Source: DAISJM01 sp036821485
GTDB taxonomy: Bacteria; Verrucomicrobiota; Kiritimatiellia; CAIQIC01; JAGNIJ01
Assembly: GCA_036821485.1 (NCBI GenBank)
Contig: DAISJM010000054.1
Coordinates: forward strand, 1-18,432
DNA length: 18,432 nt
Direction of reading: 5' to 3'
The notes beneath the pieces are model-generated. The model searched no databases, was not told the DNA's origin, and worked only from the letters and a program-made list of their open reading frames with translations. Numbering within the stretch: position 1 is the first letter of the stretch; every line of letters begins with the position of its first letter. Made by a program: the position numbers and the translations under genes. Shown piece by piece: positions 1 to 9,422 of this stretch.

Positions 1-60
1 GCGCGCACCTGATTGTCGACGGCAAGAAGATGTCCAAGTCGCTGGGGAACTTCTTCACGT

Positions 61-902
<842 letters not shown>

Positions 903-1078
903 AACACCCGCACTCCTCCATCACCGCTACCGAACGCGGATTATACGGAACGACTCCGTCGAGACAACCAAAACCCGCCGGGAGACAACACTTCTGCGCT
1001 GCACCCGACGCGAAAAACGTTGCATCCCGACGCGAAAGCGGGTTCTTGTAGTGGGGTCACACTCGGAGCATGAAACTC

Positions 1079-3046
1079 ATGAATCTCAATCATCGCACGC
1101 CGTTCGCAGCCGCACGCAAACTCATCGGTTGGCTGACCCCGGTGCTTCTTGCCCTGCTTGCCGGCTGCGCCCTGCCGGAGAAGACACCCATGGAACCTTC
1201 ATCCGATTATGTGCGCGTGAAGCAGATCGACGGGCGCTGGTGGTTCGTCCACGGCGACACCAGATTCCTCTCCCTTGGCGTCAATGCCGTGCAGCCGAAA
1301 CACACAGAACCGCCCGGCTTTCCCATGCCCAAGGATGGGCGCTACTACGACGCATTGGCGAAATACAACGGCGATCGCGCCGCGTGGATGGCGGACGTCG
1401 TCGCCCGGTTCAAACTGTGGAACTTCACCACGGTCGCCGGATTCAGCGATGACTATCTCTACACCAACGCACCGTTGTATCACACCCGCGTTGTCTGGTT
1501 CGGCGAATGGGGCGACAAGGACAACCGACTGATCGACGTATTCTCGGAGAAGTATGCCGCCGAGGTGGATGCCGTCGCCAAACGCGATGTGGCCCCTTGC
1601 GCCAGCAACCGGTATCTCATCGGCTGGTTCGTCAACAACGAGATGCCTTGGTATGGCGATCGCGGCTGGCCGACCTCACCCCGAGTGTCTCTGCTCTCCC
1701 GCTACATGCTCCTTCCCGAGAAGGCCGCGGGCAAACTGAAGCTCGTGGAATTCCTCCGTGAACGTTACGCGGGCGACTTCGCTGCCTTCGCCTCCAACTG
1801 GACCGTCAGTGCCGACTCTTTCGATACGCTCGGCAAAGCCCGCCAGATCACCCCCGCGCGCCGTGAATCCAAGAAGGACACCATCGCGTGGTCCGGCGTC
1901 GTGGCCGAACAGTATTTCAAGCTCGCCTCGGAAACACTGCGGAAGTACGACCCCAACCACCTGTTCCTCGGCGTCCGCTTTGCCGAGCGCGCCCAGGAAC
2001 CCGTCATGGCTGCGTGCGGTCGCTATGCCGATGTGGTCAGCGTGAACCACTACCGCAAAACCGGCCACTTCGATGACGTCAAGGTCGGCACCATCGCCGC
2101 GCTCGCTGGAAAGCCCGTCATGATCACCGAATTCTCCTGGCGCGCGCAGGACAACAGCTCCGGCTGTCCCAACACGCTAGGCGCCGATGTGACCGTCCCG
2201 ACACAGCAAGACCGCGCCGACGCCTTCCGCTGCTACGCAACCAACGTGCTCGCGCAGCCCTTCATCGTCGGCTACGACTGGTTCTGTTATCACGATCAGC
2301 CGCCCACCGGGCGATTCGACGGTGAGAACTCCAACTACGGCCTCGTCGATATCCACGACAGTTTCTACACCACCGTCCTCGGCGCCATCACCGAAATCAA
2401 CTCGAAGGCGTGTGAACTCCACGCCAGCAGCGATCGCCCGATGCCGGCCTACAATCCGGCCACGCTGGCGGATTTCCGCAACATCACGATTCCTGGCGCG
2501 GACCATCCGCCTGCGGCCCCCATCGTCTTCGCCGATGCGAAGGCTCAACACGATGCATGGGGCGATGCTCCACGCGGTGCCACAACGGAGATCACACCCT
2601 CCGGTAACGACACGCTTCTCCTTCACATCAAGCCCGAGGGCTGGGGCTGCGGCATCACCTTCAAACCGCTCCCCAACTTGCCCCGCAACCCGGATGCCTC
2701 CGTCAATGTGCTCGGCGTCTCCCGCATCACCGTCACGCTTCGCACCCGTCCGGGTGTGAAGTTCTCCGTCGCCCTTCAGGAATCGGGCCACGGCGGCCTC
2801 GACGCCCAGACCTACGACGGCTATGCCGGTGCGGATGGCGAATCCTACGAGCACCAGGAAATCACCACCGTGGACGGCACGGAACGATACGTGTTCAACC
2901 TTCGTGAAATGGAGCCCACCGCAGCCTACGGCAACCAGCGCGGAAACAACGTGGTCGACACGTCGGCCATCTCCTCAATCCATATCTTCTTCCCCGGCCC
3001 GCAATCCGAGATCGATGCCGAATTGGTCTCAATTGAGGTTGATTAA
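1079..3046 (+). CDS. Putative glycoside-hydrolase-like lipoprotein (clan GH-A type barrel plus C-terminal beta domain)
   Basis: Probably an envelope-anchored enzyme acting on polysaccharide. An n-region with Arg/Lys, a hydrophobic core and the lipobox LAGC (Cys33 counted from the upstream ATG at 1070) indicate a lipoprotein. Residues about 45-440 resemble the beta/alpha barrel of agarase/beta-galactosidase-like hydrolases. WFVNNEMPW, with Glu191 after two Asn, fits the acid/base position. VMITEFSW with Glu354 fits the nucleophile. GYDWFCYHDQPP follows as in retaining GH-A enzymes. Residues about 475-658 form a separate beta-rich region that could be a carbohydrate-binding module. The ATG at 1079 is preferred over 1070 because GGAG at 1065-1068 is 10 bases from 1079 but only 1 base from 1070. 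Substrate is not known; agar-type galactans are a guess from family resemblance. Confidence 0.75.
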   Translation: MNLNHRTPFAAARKLIGWLTPVLLALLAGCALPEKTPMEPSSDYVRVKQIDGRWWFVHGDTRFLSLGVNAVQPKHTEPPGFPMPKDGRYYDALAKYNGDRAAWMADVVARFKLWNFTTVAGFSDDYLYTNAPLYHTRVVWFGEWGDKDNRLIDVFSEKYAAEVDAVAKRDVAPCASNRYLIGWFVNNEMPWYGDRGWPTSPRVSLLSRYMLLPEKAAGKLKLVEFLRERYAGDFAAFASNWTVSADSFDTLGKARQITPARRESKKDTIAWSGVVAEQYFKLASETLRKYDPNHLFLGVRFAERAQEPVMAACGRYADVVSVNHYRKTGHFDDVKVGTIAALAGKPVMITEFSWRAQDNSSGCPNTLGADVTVPTQQDRADAFRCYATNVLAQPFIVGYDWFCYHDQPPTGRFDGENSNYGLVDIHDSFYTTVLGAITEINSKACELHASSDRPMPAYNPATLADFRNITIPGADHPPAAPIVFADAKAQHDAWGDAPRGATTEITPSGNDTLLLHIKPEGWGCGITFKPLPNLPRNPDASVNVLGVSRITVTLRTRPGVKFSVALQESGHGGLDAQTYDGYAGADGESYEHQEITTVDGTERYVFNLREMEPTAAYGNQRGNNVVDTSAISSIHIFFPGPQSEIDAELVSIEVD

Positions 3047-3147
3047 TCCGCACCCTCGGGGTACGTTCATCCATAGCTGCAACGTGCTCAGGCTTAACAT
3101 GTTGAGAAAGCCTGGGCCCTGCGGCTTGGATGGCGCAAGGCATGACG

Positions 3148-3873
3148 ATGACACCCCAAGGGATGTTGAGGGCAGGAAAACAGCCCAAACCGCGCTGGTC
3201 CGCGTGCTGGCTGGCCTTGGCACTGTCCCTCTTCCCGATACTGGCCGGTGCTGCCGAGTCCGGATCCTCAACGCCTCCAGCGAGAAACCCCGCGCGATCC
3301 ACATTTGTATCCAACGTGACCTTTGTCGTTTTCGATACCGAAACCACGGGCTTCAGTTCCACCTCCGACCGCATGGTCGAACTCGGCGTGGTCAAGTTCC
3401 GCAACGGCAAGATGCTCGAAGAGAAGAGCTGGTTGATCAACCCGGGCCGCAAGATCCCCTATTGGGCCACCAAGGTCCACGGCATCACCGATCAGGACGT
3501 AAAGGATCAACCCACCTTCAAAGACGTCTACCCGGAGTTCATGAAGTTCATCTCAGGCAGCATATTGATGGCACACAACGCCCGGTTTGATATTGCGTTC
3601 ATCTCCGAAGAAGCGCGACGCGCCAATCTGGAACTTCCACACAACCTCGTCATCGACAGCCTCAGTCTCTTCCGGCGGTGGTTCCCCCAGTCGAAATCAC
3701 ACTCCGTCGAGGCGGTGGCGAAATACACGCAGGTGGATACGCTTGTGCTGCACCGCGCAGTCGCGGATTCGATGTACGTATTCCTCATCTTCGACAAGGA
3801 GCTGAAGTCGAAGAATACCGGGGTCAAACTGCGCGACATCTACGACGACTGCGGCGGCCCACTGAAGTTCTAG
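3148..3873 (+). CDS. DnaQ-type DEDDh 3'-5' exonuclease with an N-terminal export signal
   Basis: Exonuclease of the DNA polymerase III epsilon fold. Exo I is FDTETTGF, Exo II is AHNARFDIAF and Exo III is HRAVADS, giving the complete D-E-D-H-D set of the DEDDh class (Asp69, Glu71, Asp154, His208, Asp213 counted from the ATG at 3130). A hydrophobic segment, WLALALSLFPILAGAA, preceded by Lys/Arg and followed by AESGSS, reads as a Sec signal peptide or a membrane anchor; this is unusual for a family that normally works in the cytoplasm. Possible starts are 3130, 3142, 3148 and 3163. ATG 3148 is chosen because AAGG at 3137-3140 lies 7 bases upstream. It lacks polymerase or BRCT domains. Its stop shares the tetramer CTAG with the stop of the convergent gene at 3870. 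It follows the lipoprotein gene by about 100 bases. Confidence 0.85.
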   Translation: MTPQGMLRAGKQPKPRWSACWLALALSLFPILAGAAESGSSTPPARNPARSTFVSNVTFVVFDTETTGFSSTSDRMVELGVVKFRNGKMLEEKSWLINPGRKIPYWATKVHGITDQDVKDQPTFKDVYPEFMKFISGSILMAHNARFDIAFISEEARRANLELPHNLVIDSLSLFRRWFPQSKSHSVEAVAKYTQVDTLVLHRAVADSMYVFLIFDKELKSKNTGVKLRDIYDDCGGPLKF

Positions 3874-5156
3874 GCAAGATTCGGGTCTTCTGTAGACGGG
3901 GGCGTTGACGCCGGTCGCTGAAGCCGCAGTTCCTCGCTCACTTGACTCTGCCCCACCTTTCCCCTGAACTCAACCGCCTCGCCCGCGTCCAATTGACGCC
4001 ACCGGTGCGTGCGCACACGGAATTCAATGGATGATGGGTTCAGGGTGAAGCTCGTCACATGGCGTCCTTCCGGGTTGAAAGCATGGGCTCTTCCCTGCGG
4101 ACCCGCCACAATGAACGTGCCGGCCTTTTCATCAAAAAAGAAGGCCTCCGCCGGCGCACCCGTCGCATCTTCGAGCGCCTTGTGAACCGGTCGCCGCTCC
4201 TGCCGCCGCTGCTCCACATGACGCGTACGCCGCGTCTCCTGCCGGCCACCGCGCTCGAGCGATTCCGCCAGCCTCTGCAGCACACGCGGAACCCCGCGCA
4301 AAGCTTCCCACGCGCGCTCCGTCTCGTGCCGGGCACGCGCAGCATTGACACGCAGCTCGATTCCCTCGAGGGCACGGGCTGCTTCCTCGCGGGCGCGATG
4401 AACAGCCGGCTGCCAACCGGAGCCCAGCGCATCCGCCAGCGACCCGCCGCTTGGCAGACACGCCACGGCGTTCAGATGCACACGCACATCCCCATGCGCG
4501 CCCCGCGCCTCCACAGCCTGGAAGGTAATCGCTACGCGGCTCGGACGAATGGATTCATGGTTGGCAGGCGAACTGAAGTAACCCGCGACCACCTGTCCCA
4601 GAATGGAATACGTCTTGGAGGACCTGCCGAAGGAACTCAGTTGCTGGGCCTTCAGATCGCGTCCGAGTTGCAGCAGCGACACGACCGCCGGGCGGCTCTC
4701 GAAAAGCTGATCCACTCGCGAATCCTTCGCGTCAATCAGCACCTGTGCCAGTTCATCCCACTCGGGAACGCCATTGGCGGCGTAGCCCTTGAAAACGCTC
4801 AGCGGGGTAACCGGAACGGAATGCTCGCACTCAACCGAATCACATCGGAAACAATGGATGTGTCCCTTGCGAAAGGCGTCCCGGCCGGCCTGCACGTCTT
4901 CGATCTGGGCATGAATCTGCTCGCCGAGTGCAGGCTCAAATCGGAGTTCCCAGTCGGCATTCGGCTTGGCCTTCAAGTGAAGCACAAGGTCAACTTCGTC
5001 CGGACCGGAAGACACCACGCCAAAACGGCTCAGGTGGAGATCTCGGACAAAGGTCCGTAGCGCATCGCTGGCGGCCTTCTCGCGTCGCTCTGAGCGTGAA
5101 AGCCTCGGGCCCTGTTCAGGACCGTCCGACTCTGGATTCTGTGGATCGGGTTGCAT
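3870..5156 (-). CDS. Uncharacterised protein with a CxxC-x4-CxH cluster
   Basis: A 428-residue protein whose family I do not recognise. Around residues 100-115 it has HCFRCDSVECEH, a compact Cys-x2-Cys-x4-Cys-x-His cluster that could bind zinc. It resembles, but does not match exactly, the CxCxnCxH pattern of SWIM zinc fingers. The rest is mixed: a Glu/Arg-rich helical stretch at about 260-330 (probable coiled coil) and a beta-rich C-terminal region. There is no signal peptide and no membrane segment, so it is probably cytoplasmic. The ATG at 5156 is preferred over a GTG at 5171 because a purine stretch GGGAAG stands about 8 bases before it. It is convergent with the exonuclease gene, overlapping it by four bases. 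Confidence 0.7.
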   Translation of the reverse strand: MQPDPQNPESDGPEQGPRLSRSERREKAASDALRTFVRDLHLSRFGVVSSGPDEVDLVLHLKAKPNADWELRFEPALGEQIHAQIEDVQAGRDAFRKGHIHCFRCDSVECEHSVPVTPLSVFKGYAANGVPEWDELAQVLIDAKDSRVDQLFESRPAVVSLLQLGRDLKAQQLSSFGRSSKTYSILGQVVAGYFSSPANHESIRPSRVAITFQAVEARGAHGDVRVHLNAVACLPSGGSLADALGSGWQPAVHRAREEAARALEGIELRVNAARARHETERAWEALRGVPRVLQRLAESLERGGRQETRRTRHVEQRRQERRPVHKALEDATGAPAEAFFFDEKAGTFIVAGPQGRAHAFNPEGRHVTSFTLNPSSIEFRVRTHRWRQLDAGEAVEFRGKVGQSQVSEELRLQRPASTPPSTEDPNLA

Positions 5157-5257
5157 GGACGTTCTTCCCACCCGAGGCTGAACCCCAAATGGGAAAAGGG
5201 CAGCCGTCGCGCCTCAGGGCGCTTCCGTCTCAAACCTCTTCCCGCTACTAAACAACT

Positions 5258-5291
5258 CTTCCCGCATGCAGGTTGCCCTGCGTGCGGGAAG
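5258..5291 (-). terminator. Hairpin terminator downstream of tRNA-Pro
   Basis: A 15-bp stem (5258-5272 with 5277-5291, one G.T pair) closes a 4-base loop three bases beyond the tRNA CCA end. On the minus strand it is followed by AGTTGTTTAG, a weak T-run. Position and strength fit an intrinsic terminator for the tRNA transcript. The T-run is imperfect, so a processing role is possible. Confidence 0.75.
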
Positions 5292-5294
5292 AAG

Positions 5295-5372
5295 TGGTCG
5301 GGGCGACTGGATTTGAACCAGCGACTTCTTGGTCCCGAACCAAGCGCTCTAGCCAGGCTGAGCCACGCCCCG
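5295..5372 (-). tRNA. tRNA-Pro (anticodon CGG) with encoded CCA
   Basis: On the minus strand the sequence folds as a complete cloverleaf. Acceptor CGGGGCG pairs with CGCCCCG, followed by discriminator A and an encoded CCA (5297-5295). The D arm is GCTC/GAGC. The anticodon stem CTTGG/CCAAG has loop TTCGGGA, giving anticodon CGG. The T arm is GCTGG-TTCAAAT-CCAGT. The CGGGGCG start matches bacterial tRNA-Pro. It decodes CCG, a frequent codon in GC-rich genomes. Confidence 0.96.
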
Positions 5373-5386
5373 ACACAGCGAGGGAC

Positions 5387-5414
5387 ACTCTATCGGGAAC
5401 TGCCGCAGACTCAA
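5387..5414 (-). promoter_or_regulatory. Probable sigma70-type promoter for tRNA-Pro
   Basis: On the minus strand TTGAGT (5414-5409) and TAGAGT (5392-5387) are separated by 16 bases. The tRNA 5' end lies 14 bases beyond the -10-like box. Both hexamers are close to consensus. This is a reading of motif and spacing only. Confidence 0.5.
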
Positions 5415-5462
5415 GCAGCAATTTTCACCAAGCTTCACAACCCGCGCACGCCCAAGAGGCAA

Positions 5463-5921
5463 CTAGGCCTCTTCGTCGTACGCCAATGCATTGCGGAGCC
5501 TTTCGGTCTCCTTGTGCTTCTCCATCTCGACCAGCTTGGAGAACAGGTCTTTGACCTCGGGAACCACCGCTTTTTCAGCGGCCTCTGCGTAGAACTTGAG
5601 CAGACACCGATCCACCCTGAGCGCCGTTTCGATGATCTGGTCGACGCTCATGTCAGGCTTCAGGTCGACGCACTCAAAGCACTTGCACTTCGGCATTTCA
5701 GGCACAAATTTGAACCACGTGCCCAGCACCTTCTGTGCAGCATCCTTTTCGTATCCGCCCAGACATTCCACCAAGTGCTGCTCATGACGGCTCATGTAGT
5801 TGAGGAGAATGCGGATCTTCTCCCGCTCCGCCGTGACCGCCAATTGCCCGTACAGCGCGCTGAGCTGACGATGAAACTGCTTCGCATGCTCCACGATGTC
5901 TGTCACGCGTTCAAACGCCAT
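5463..5921 (-). CDS. Ferritin-like four-helix protein
   Basis: A 152-residue, almost wholly helical protein. Segments such as EREKIRILLNYMSRHEQHL and LVEMEKHKETERL place Glu and His (HEQH, EMEKH) with the spacing of ferritin/rubrerythrin-like di-iron helices. A Cys pair, KCKCFEC, sits between the second and third predicted helices. It may bind or sense iron or peroxide; I cannot say whether the di-iron site is complete. There is a good ribosome site (GGAGGG about 6 bases before the ATG). It lies 68 bases downstream of the COG2426 gene on the same strand and ends upstream of the tRNA promoter. Confidence 0.6.
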   Translation of the reverse strand: MAFERVTDIVEHAKQFHRQLSALYGQLAVTAEREKIRILLNYMSRHEQHLVECLGGYEKDAAQKVLGTWFKFVPEMPKCKCFECVDLKPDMSVDQIIETALRVDRCLLKFYAEAAEKAVVPEVKDLFSKLVEMEKHKETERLRNALAYDEEA

Positions 5922-5989
5922 AAACCGCCCTCCGCTCCGCGCTGCTTCTTCACAGACATTCTACCACGCCGGGCCTCACATGCCAACGA

Positions 5990-6676
5990 TCACTGGCCCT
6001 CGGCGGACCCTTCTTTCTTCAGAACCTTGGCCATGGCCCCCACCGCGAGGATGAGCAACACGATGCCGGCAAACGCCGCACCGATCCATCCCAGCGAGGA
6101 CAGAATGGTCATGATCACGCCGGCAATCACAACCCCCAACAGGATCGACCACATCGAATGATTGAACTTCATCCCAAGCAGAAAGGCCGCCATGGCACCT
6201 GTCCACCCGCCCGTAGCCGGCAGAGGAATGGCCACGAAAACGGTCAACCCCAGCGTCTCATACTTCTCAATATCCGCAGTCTTCTTCCGCGTGCGCGCGA
6301 AGAGCCAGTCGAAGAATCTCTTCCCAATCGGGAACCGCATGAGAAAGCGCGAAACAGGCCCAAGCAACAGCAGGATGAACGGAATCGGAATCATGTTCCC
6401 CACGACGGAGAGTATGAAGACCAACCACGGATTCATGCCCAGCATGAAACCCACGGGGATCGATCCGCGCAACTCAACGATAGGCAGTGCGGCAATCAGC
6501 ATCACCACCACGGCATCCGGCAAGCCCAGGCGGCGCAACGGGGCGGCAATCTTGCCGCCAATTCCGTGCCCGGCAATAGCTGTCGACCCGCCCTCTGCGT
6601 CACTCGCGTAGCTGCAGAGCACCGTGCAAAGCAACAGAACCAGGCAGAACACCATCAACCACTTTTTCTTGATCAT
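5990..6676 (-). CDS. Small multidrug export-like membrane protein (COG2426 family)
   Basis: A polytopic inner-membrane protein of about 228 residues. Family hallmarks seen are LPIVELRGSIPVGF near the first membrane pair, NMIPIPF, and AIPLPATGGWTGA in the middle, with four to five hydrophobic segments. COG2426 members are annotated as putative small multidrug exporters, but their transport role is weakly supported. An N-terminal hydrophobic leader (WLMVFCLVLLLCTVL) precedes the family domain and may be a signal peptide. The ATG at 6676 fits better than 6685, because AAGGA abuts the 6685 codon but is 9 bases from the 6676 codon. It follows the GT2 gene by about 30 bases and is probably in the same transcript. 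Confidence 0.8.
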   Translation of the reverse strand: MIKKKWLMVFCLVLLLCTVLCSYASDAEGGSTAIAGHGIGGKIAAPLRRLGLPDAVVVMLIAALPIVELRGSIPVGFMLGMNPWLVFILSVVGNMIPIPFILLLLGPVSRFLMRFPIGKRFFDWLFARTRKKTADIEKYETLGLTVFVAIPLPATGGWTGAMAAFLLGMKFNHSMWSILLGVVIAGVIMTILSSLGWIGAAFAGIVLLILAVGAMAKVLKKEGSAEGQ

Positions 6677-6706
6677 GGGCTTCATTCCTTTTTCAACAAC
6701 CGGACT

Positions 6707-7402
6707 CTACTTCCTCATGCGACCTCTATACTTCAACAACATGGAGAAGAAGCGAAACGTGTCGAATAGCGGATTCACCTTGCTCTTCTCTTCACCGTAA
6801 ATGGTCGCGATCCGCACATCGCCAATTCGTATCCCCCGCCGCGCAATGTGCAGCAGAATCTCGGACTCGGCGGCAAACCGCTCCGATTCCGCCGCCACAA
6901 ACGGGATCACTTCGCACCGATACAACCGGTAACCGCACTGCGTGTCCGGCACATACTGCCCCATCACGCGCGAAAGCATCCAGCTCATGAATCGGTTGGT
7001 CAACCACCGGATCCTCGGCATGTCCTTGGTGTCCCACATCCGATTGCCCACCAGGACGGGGATACCCGTCCGCACGTAAGCCTCAATGAACTTCGGTATC
7101 TCCGCGGGACTGTGCTGGCCATCGGCATCCATGGTGATGACAAGATCAAACCCCTTCTCACGGGCGTACTTGAACCCCGAGTTCAACGCCACGCCCTTGC
7201 CTTTGTTCTGCGGATGGCGAATCACCATCGCCCCAGCTTCCTCGGCGCAGCGGGCCGTCCCATCCTCGGAACCATCATCGATGACGATCACATTCGGACA
7301 TTTCTCGCGAATGGCCTTCACCACATCCCCGATGCGATGCTCCTCGCGAAACGCCGGCACAATGATGCAACACCGCTCACGCGCGCGCAGCTCAGACGTC
7401 AT
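6707..7402 (-). CDS. GT2-family glycosyltransferase (dolichol/polyprenyl-phosphate mannosyltransferase type)
   Basis: A soluble or peripheral GT-A glycosyltransferase of 231 residues that transfers a sugar from a nucleotide donor, probably to a polyprenyl phosphate. Visible motifs are IIVPAFREE at the start, IDDGSEDGT, TMDADGQH (the DXD metal site, Asp92/Asp94) and DTQCGYRLYR near the acceptor site. It lacks the C-terminal membrane helices of larger DPM-synthase relatives. Its ATG overlaps the stop of the acyltransferase gene by four bases (ATGA), indicating translational coupling. The context (acyltransferase and glycolipid synthase) suggests a role in envelope lipids or glycans; the sugar and acceptor are unknown. 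Confidence 0.88.
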   Translation of the reverse strand: MTSELRARERCCIIVPAFREEHRIGDVVKAIREKCPNVIVIDDGSEDGTARCAEEAGAMVIRHPQNKGKGVALNSGFKYAREKGFDLVITMDADGQHSPAEIPKFIEAYVRTGIPVLVGNRMWDTKDMPRIRWLTNRFMSWMLSRVMGQYVPDTQCGYRLYRCEVIPFVAAESERFAAESEILLHIARRGIRIGDVRIATIYGEEKSKVNPLFDTFRFFSMLLKYRGRMRK

Positions 7403-8289
7403 GTTGTCTTGCCCCCCACGGCAGACGTCCCGGCGTCCGCCCAGAAATCGTCAAAGATGAACCACTGATACGGATATTCACCCACGCAGGTCTCCAGCAG
7501 GTCCCGGATCTTGATGCGAATCGCATCCTCCGAACCCTCCTTCTCGGGCAAAATCGGCGGATACATGCGCACCACGAAGGAGTCATCCACCTGCCTCAGT
7601 ACGAACCCGACCAGGATCGGCGCGCCTGTCTTGATGGACAGCCACGCAGGCCCGCGCGGCAACCGCGCCGGTTTGCCAAAGAAGTCGATACGATCTTTCT
7701 GGGCCGTAAAATCGCGATCCCCCAGCAAGCCCACCACTTCGCCCCGGCGCAGGCAACGCACGATCTCGAACACCGCCCGGCCCAGCGGTATCAGCGTGAC
7801 GCCCCGGGCCTGCCGCCTCCGCTGAAACATTCGGTTGAGCTTCTCGAATTCCTGCGGCATCTCCACCGCATTCACTTTATACCCGAGGGCAGACATCACC
7901 GCCCCGCCCAATTCCCAGTTGCCGAAATGCGCAGAAACGCACAATACACCACGTCCCAAAGCAACCGCCTGCTCAATGTATTCGGGATGCTCAATCGTGA
8001 TCCGCTGTCTCATCTGTTCCGGCGTCAGCTGTCCGTATCGAAAGAAATCCACCAGGTACTTGCCGAAATACTGGAAATTCTTGCGGGCCAATCCGTGCAG
8101 CGCCCCTTCCGCCGGAACCGCATGCCGCGACTCCAGTATCTGCTTGATGTTCGATTGGACCGCCGCCCGGCCCCGGCGGTTGAAGTAGTAGAACCCGTCG
8201 GCAATCCGCAACCCAAACCAATAGGCCAGCTTCTCCGGCAACACGCGGCTCAGAAAAGACAGAATCTTGTAGGCGACGTAGGTGTTCAC
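7399..8289 (-). CDS. Lipid A biosynthesis acyltransferase, LpxL/HtrB family
   Basis: A membrane-associated acyltransferase of 296 residues that adds a secondary acyl chain to a Kdo2-lipid A precursor or a related glycolipid. The catalytic HX4E motif is AHFGNWELGG (His121, Glu126). Other family segments are FFRYGQLTPEQM and GLLGDRDF, with a late GEYPYQWFIFDDFW. The start is the GTG at 8289, which overlaps the preceding TGA as GTGA. A longer reading frame continues upstream to 9039 but is only the antisense or out-of-frame part of the neighbour gene. The presence of this family supports a lipopolysaccharide-bearing outer membrane. Confidence 0.92.
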   Translation of the reverse strand: MNTYVAYKILSFLSRVLPEKLAYWFGLRIADGFYYFNRRGRAAVQSNIKQILESRHAVPAEGALHGLARKNFQYFGKYLVDFFRYGQLTPEQMRQRITIEHPEYIEQAVALGRGVLCVSAHFGNWELGGAVMSALGYKVNAVEMPQEFEKLNRMFQRRRQARGVTLIPLGRAVFEIVRCLRRGEVVGLLGDRDFTAQKDRIDFFGKPARLPRGPAWLSIKTGAPILVGFVLRQVDDSFVVRMYPPILPEKEGSEDAIRIKIRDLLETCVGEYPYQWFIFDDFWADAGTSAVGGKTT

Positions 8290-9416
8290 GGGGCAGGCAC
8301 TCTGGATGTCTTGAGGTTCTTCAACTCTTCGATCACATGCGCCGCCACGCTCATGGCGGCATCCGGCTTGCCCATGAACCGCGCTCGCTCGCTCATCATC
8401 TCCAACAATTCCTTGTTGCGAAGCAGGGTCGAAACCACCGGCGCGACCTCGCGATCCTTTCGCAGATGCACAGCCATGCCGTGCCGTACCAATATCTCCG
8501 TGTTCCCCTTTTCCTGCCCCGGCAACGGCCGGATCAGCACCATCGGCAACCCTGTCGCCATCGCCTCGGCCGACGTCAAACCGCCCGGCTTCGTGATCAG
8601 CAGGCTGGCCCGATGCATCAGCGCCACCACGTCTTTGACAAAGCCACGAATACGGATCGGATGACGGAACGAGTTCCTCTGCCGCGCCAGGCGCGCACGA
8701 AGACGCCGGTTGCTGCCCGTCACCACGTCGATGGTGAAATCCTCTTTGCACTGATCCAGGTATTTGATCGTGCGATAACGCGCCCCCAACCCGCGACTCC
8801 CGCCCATCACCAACACGCGAAGATTCTCGTCCTTCACAACGGGAGTCTTCATCTCCGCAACAAAGCCGGGGTTGATCGGTATGCCCAACACGCGGATGTC
8901 CTTCCGCTGCACGCCCAGCCAGACCAGCCGTTCCGCAGCTTCTTCGCTCGGCACGACATACTTGACGCCGCCACCGCCCGCAACCCAGAAACGGTGCGGA
9001 ATCAAATCCGTGACCACACCCCACAGCGGCATGCGGCATGAACGGCGATCCATGTAGGCCTTCAACACCGCCATCGGATGCGCCTGCGTGCAGATGGCCG
9101 CATCGGGCTTGAAATCATCCATCAGCTGCAGCAGCCCCTTGCTGTTCCCGCGCTGAATCAGCGCGCGAACCCGCCGCGTCATGTAATCCACCCACGGACT
9201 GTCATACAGCGTGTCCCACAACTCGGGCGTACGGCGGATCGTGACCATGTACATCTTCTGAATCAGCGCGCTCCACCGCGGATGCGTATAGGCAAGAAGA
9301 TCGACGCACATCGTCGTGATGGACGGATCCTGCCGATGCAACGCCTGCTCAATGGCGCGCGCAGCGGAGTGATGTCCGCTGTTCTGCACCAGATAACAAA
9401 TGAGAATGCGCGCCAT
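8286..9416 (-). CDS. MGDG-synthase-like glycolipid glycosyltransferase (GT-B, GT28 family)
   Basis: Probably transfers a sugar to diacylglycerol to make a membrane glycolipid, at the cytoplasmic face. The N-terminal part has the MGDG synthase signature GHHSAARAI (14-22) and VTDLIPHRFW (135-144). The C-terminal donor domain has VMGGSRGLG and ITKPGGLTSAEAMATGLPMV followed by PGQEKGN, typical of GT28 enzymes such as MurG and UgtP. The length of 376 residues is normal. MurG is excluded by the N-terminal signature. It begins six bases after the lipA stop and overlaps the acyltransferase gene, so it is probably co-transcribed with both. Donor sugar and number of transfers cannot be told from sequence. 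Confidence 0.88.
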   Translation of the reverse strand: MARILICYLVQNSGHHSAARAIEQALHRQDPSITTMCVDLLAYTHPRWSALIQKMYMVTIRRTPELWDTLYDSPWVDYMTRRVRALIQRGNSKGLLQLMDDFKPDAAICTQAHPMAVLKAYMDRRSCRMPLWGVVTDLIPHRFWVAGGGGVKYVVPSEEAAERLVWLGVQRKDIRVLGIPINPGFVAEMKTPVVKDENLRVLVMGGSRGLGARYRTIKYLDQCKEDFTIDVVTGSNRRLRARLARQRNSFRHPIRIRGFVKDVVALMHRASLLITKPGGLTSAEAMATGLPMVLIRPLPGQEKGNTEILVRHGMAVHLRKDREVAPVVSTLLRNKELLEMMSERARFMGKPDAAMSVAAHVIEELKNLKTSRVPAP

Positions 9417-9422
9417 GTTGGA

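Noticed and set aside
3110..3126. Small inverted repeat aagcc...ggctt considered as a terminator between the lipoprotein and exonuclease genes
   Set aside because: Only five base pairs with a 7-10 base loop and no T-run.
4059..5060. A 333-residue plus-strand frame opposite the gene at 3870-5156
   Set aside because: Shadow frame typical of GC-rich DNA. The minus-strand frame is longer, ends exactly at the convergent junction and has a more protein-like composition.
7399..9039. A 546-residue fusion extending the acyltransferase upstream
   Set aside because: The added part overlaps the MGDG-synthase-like gene in another frame and has a low-complexity Gly/Arg-rich composition. The GTGA overlap at 8286-8289 gives a normal acyltransferase start.
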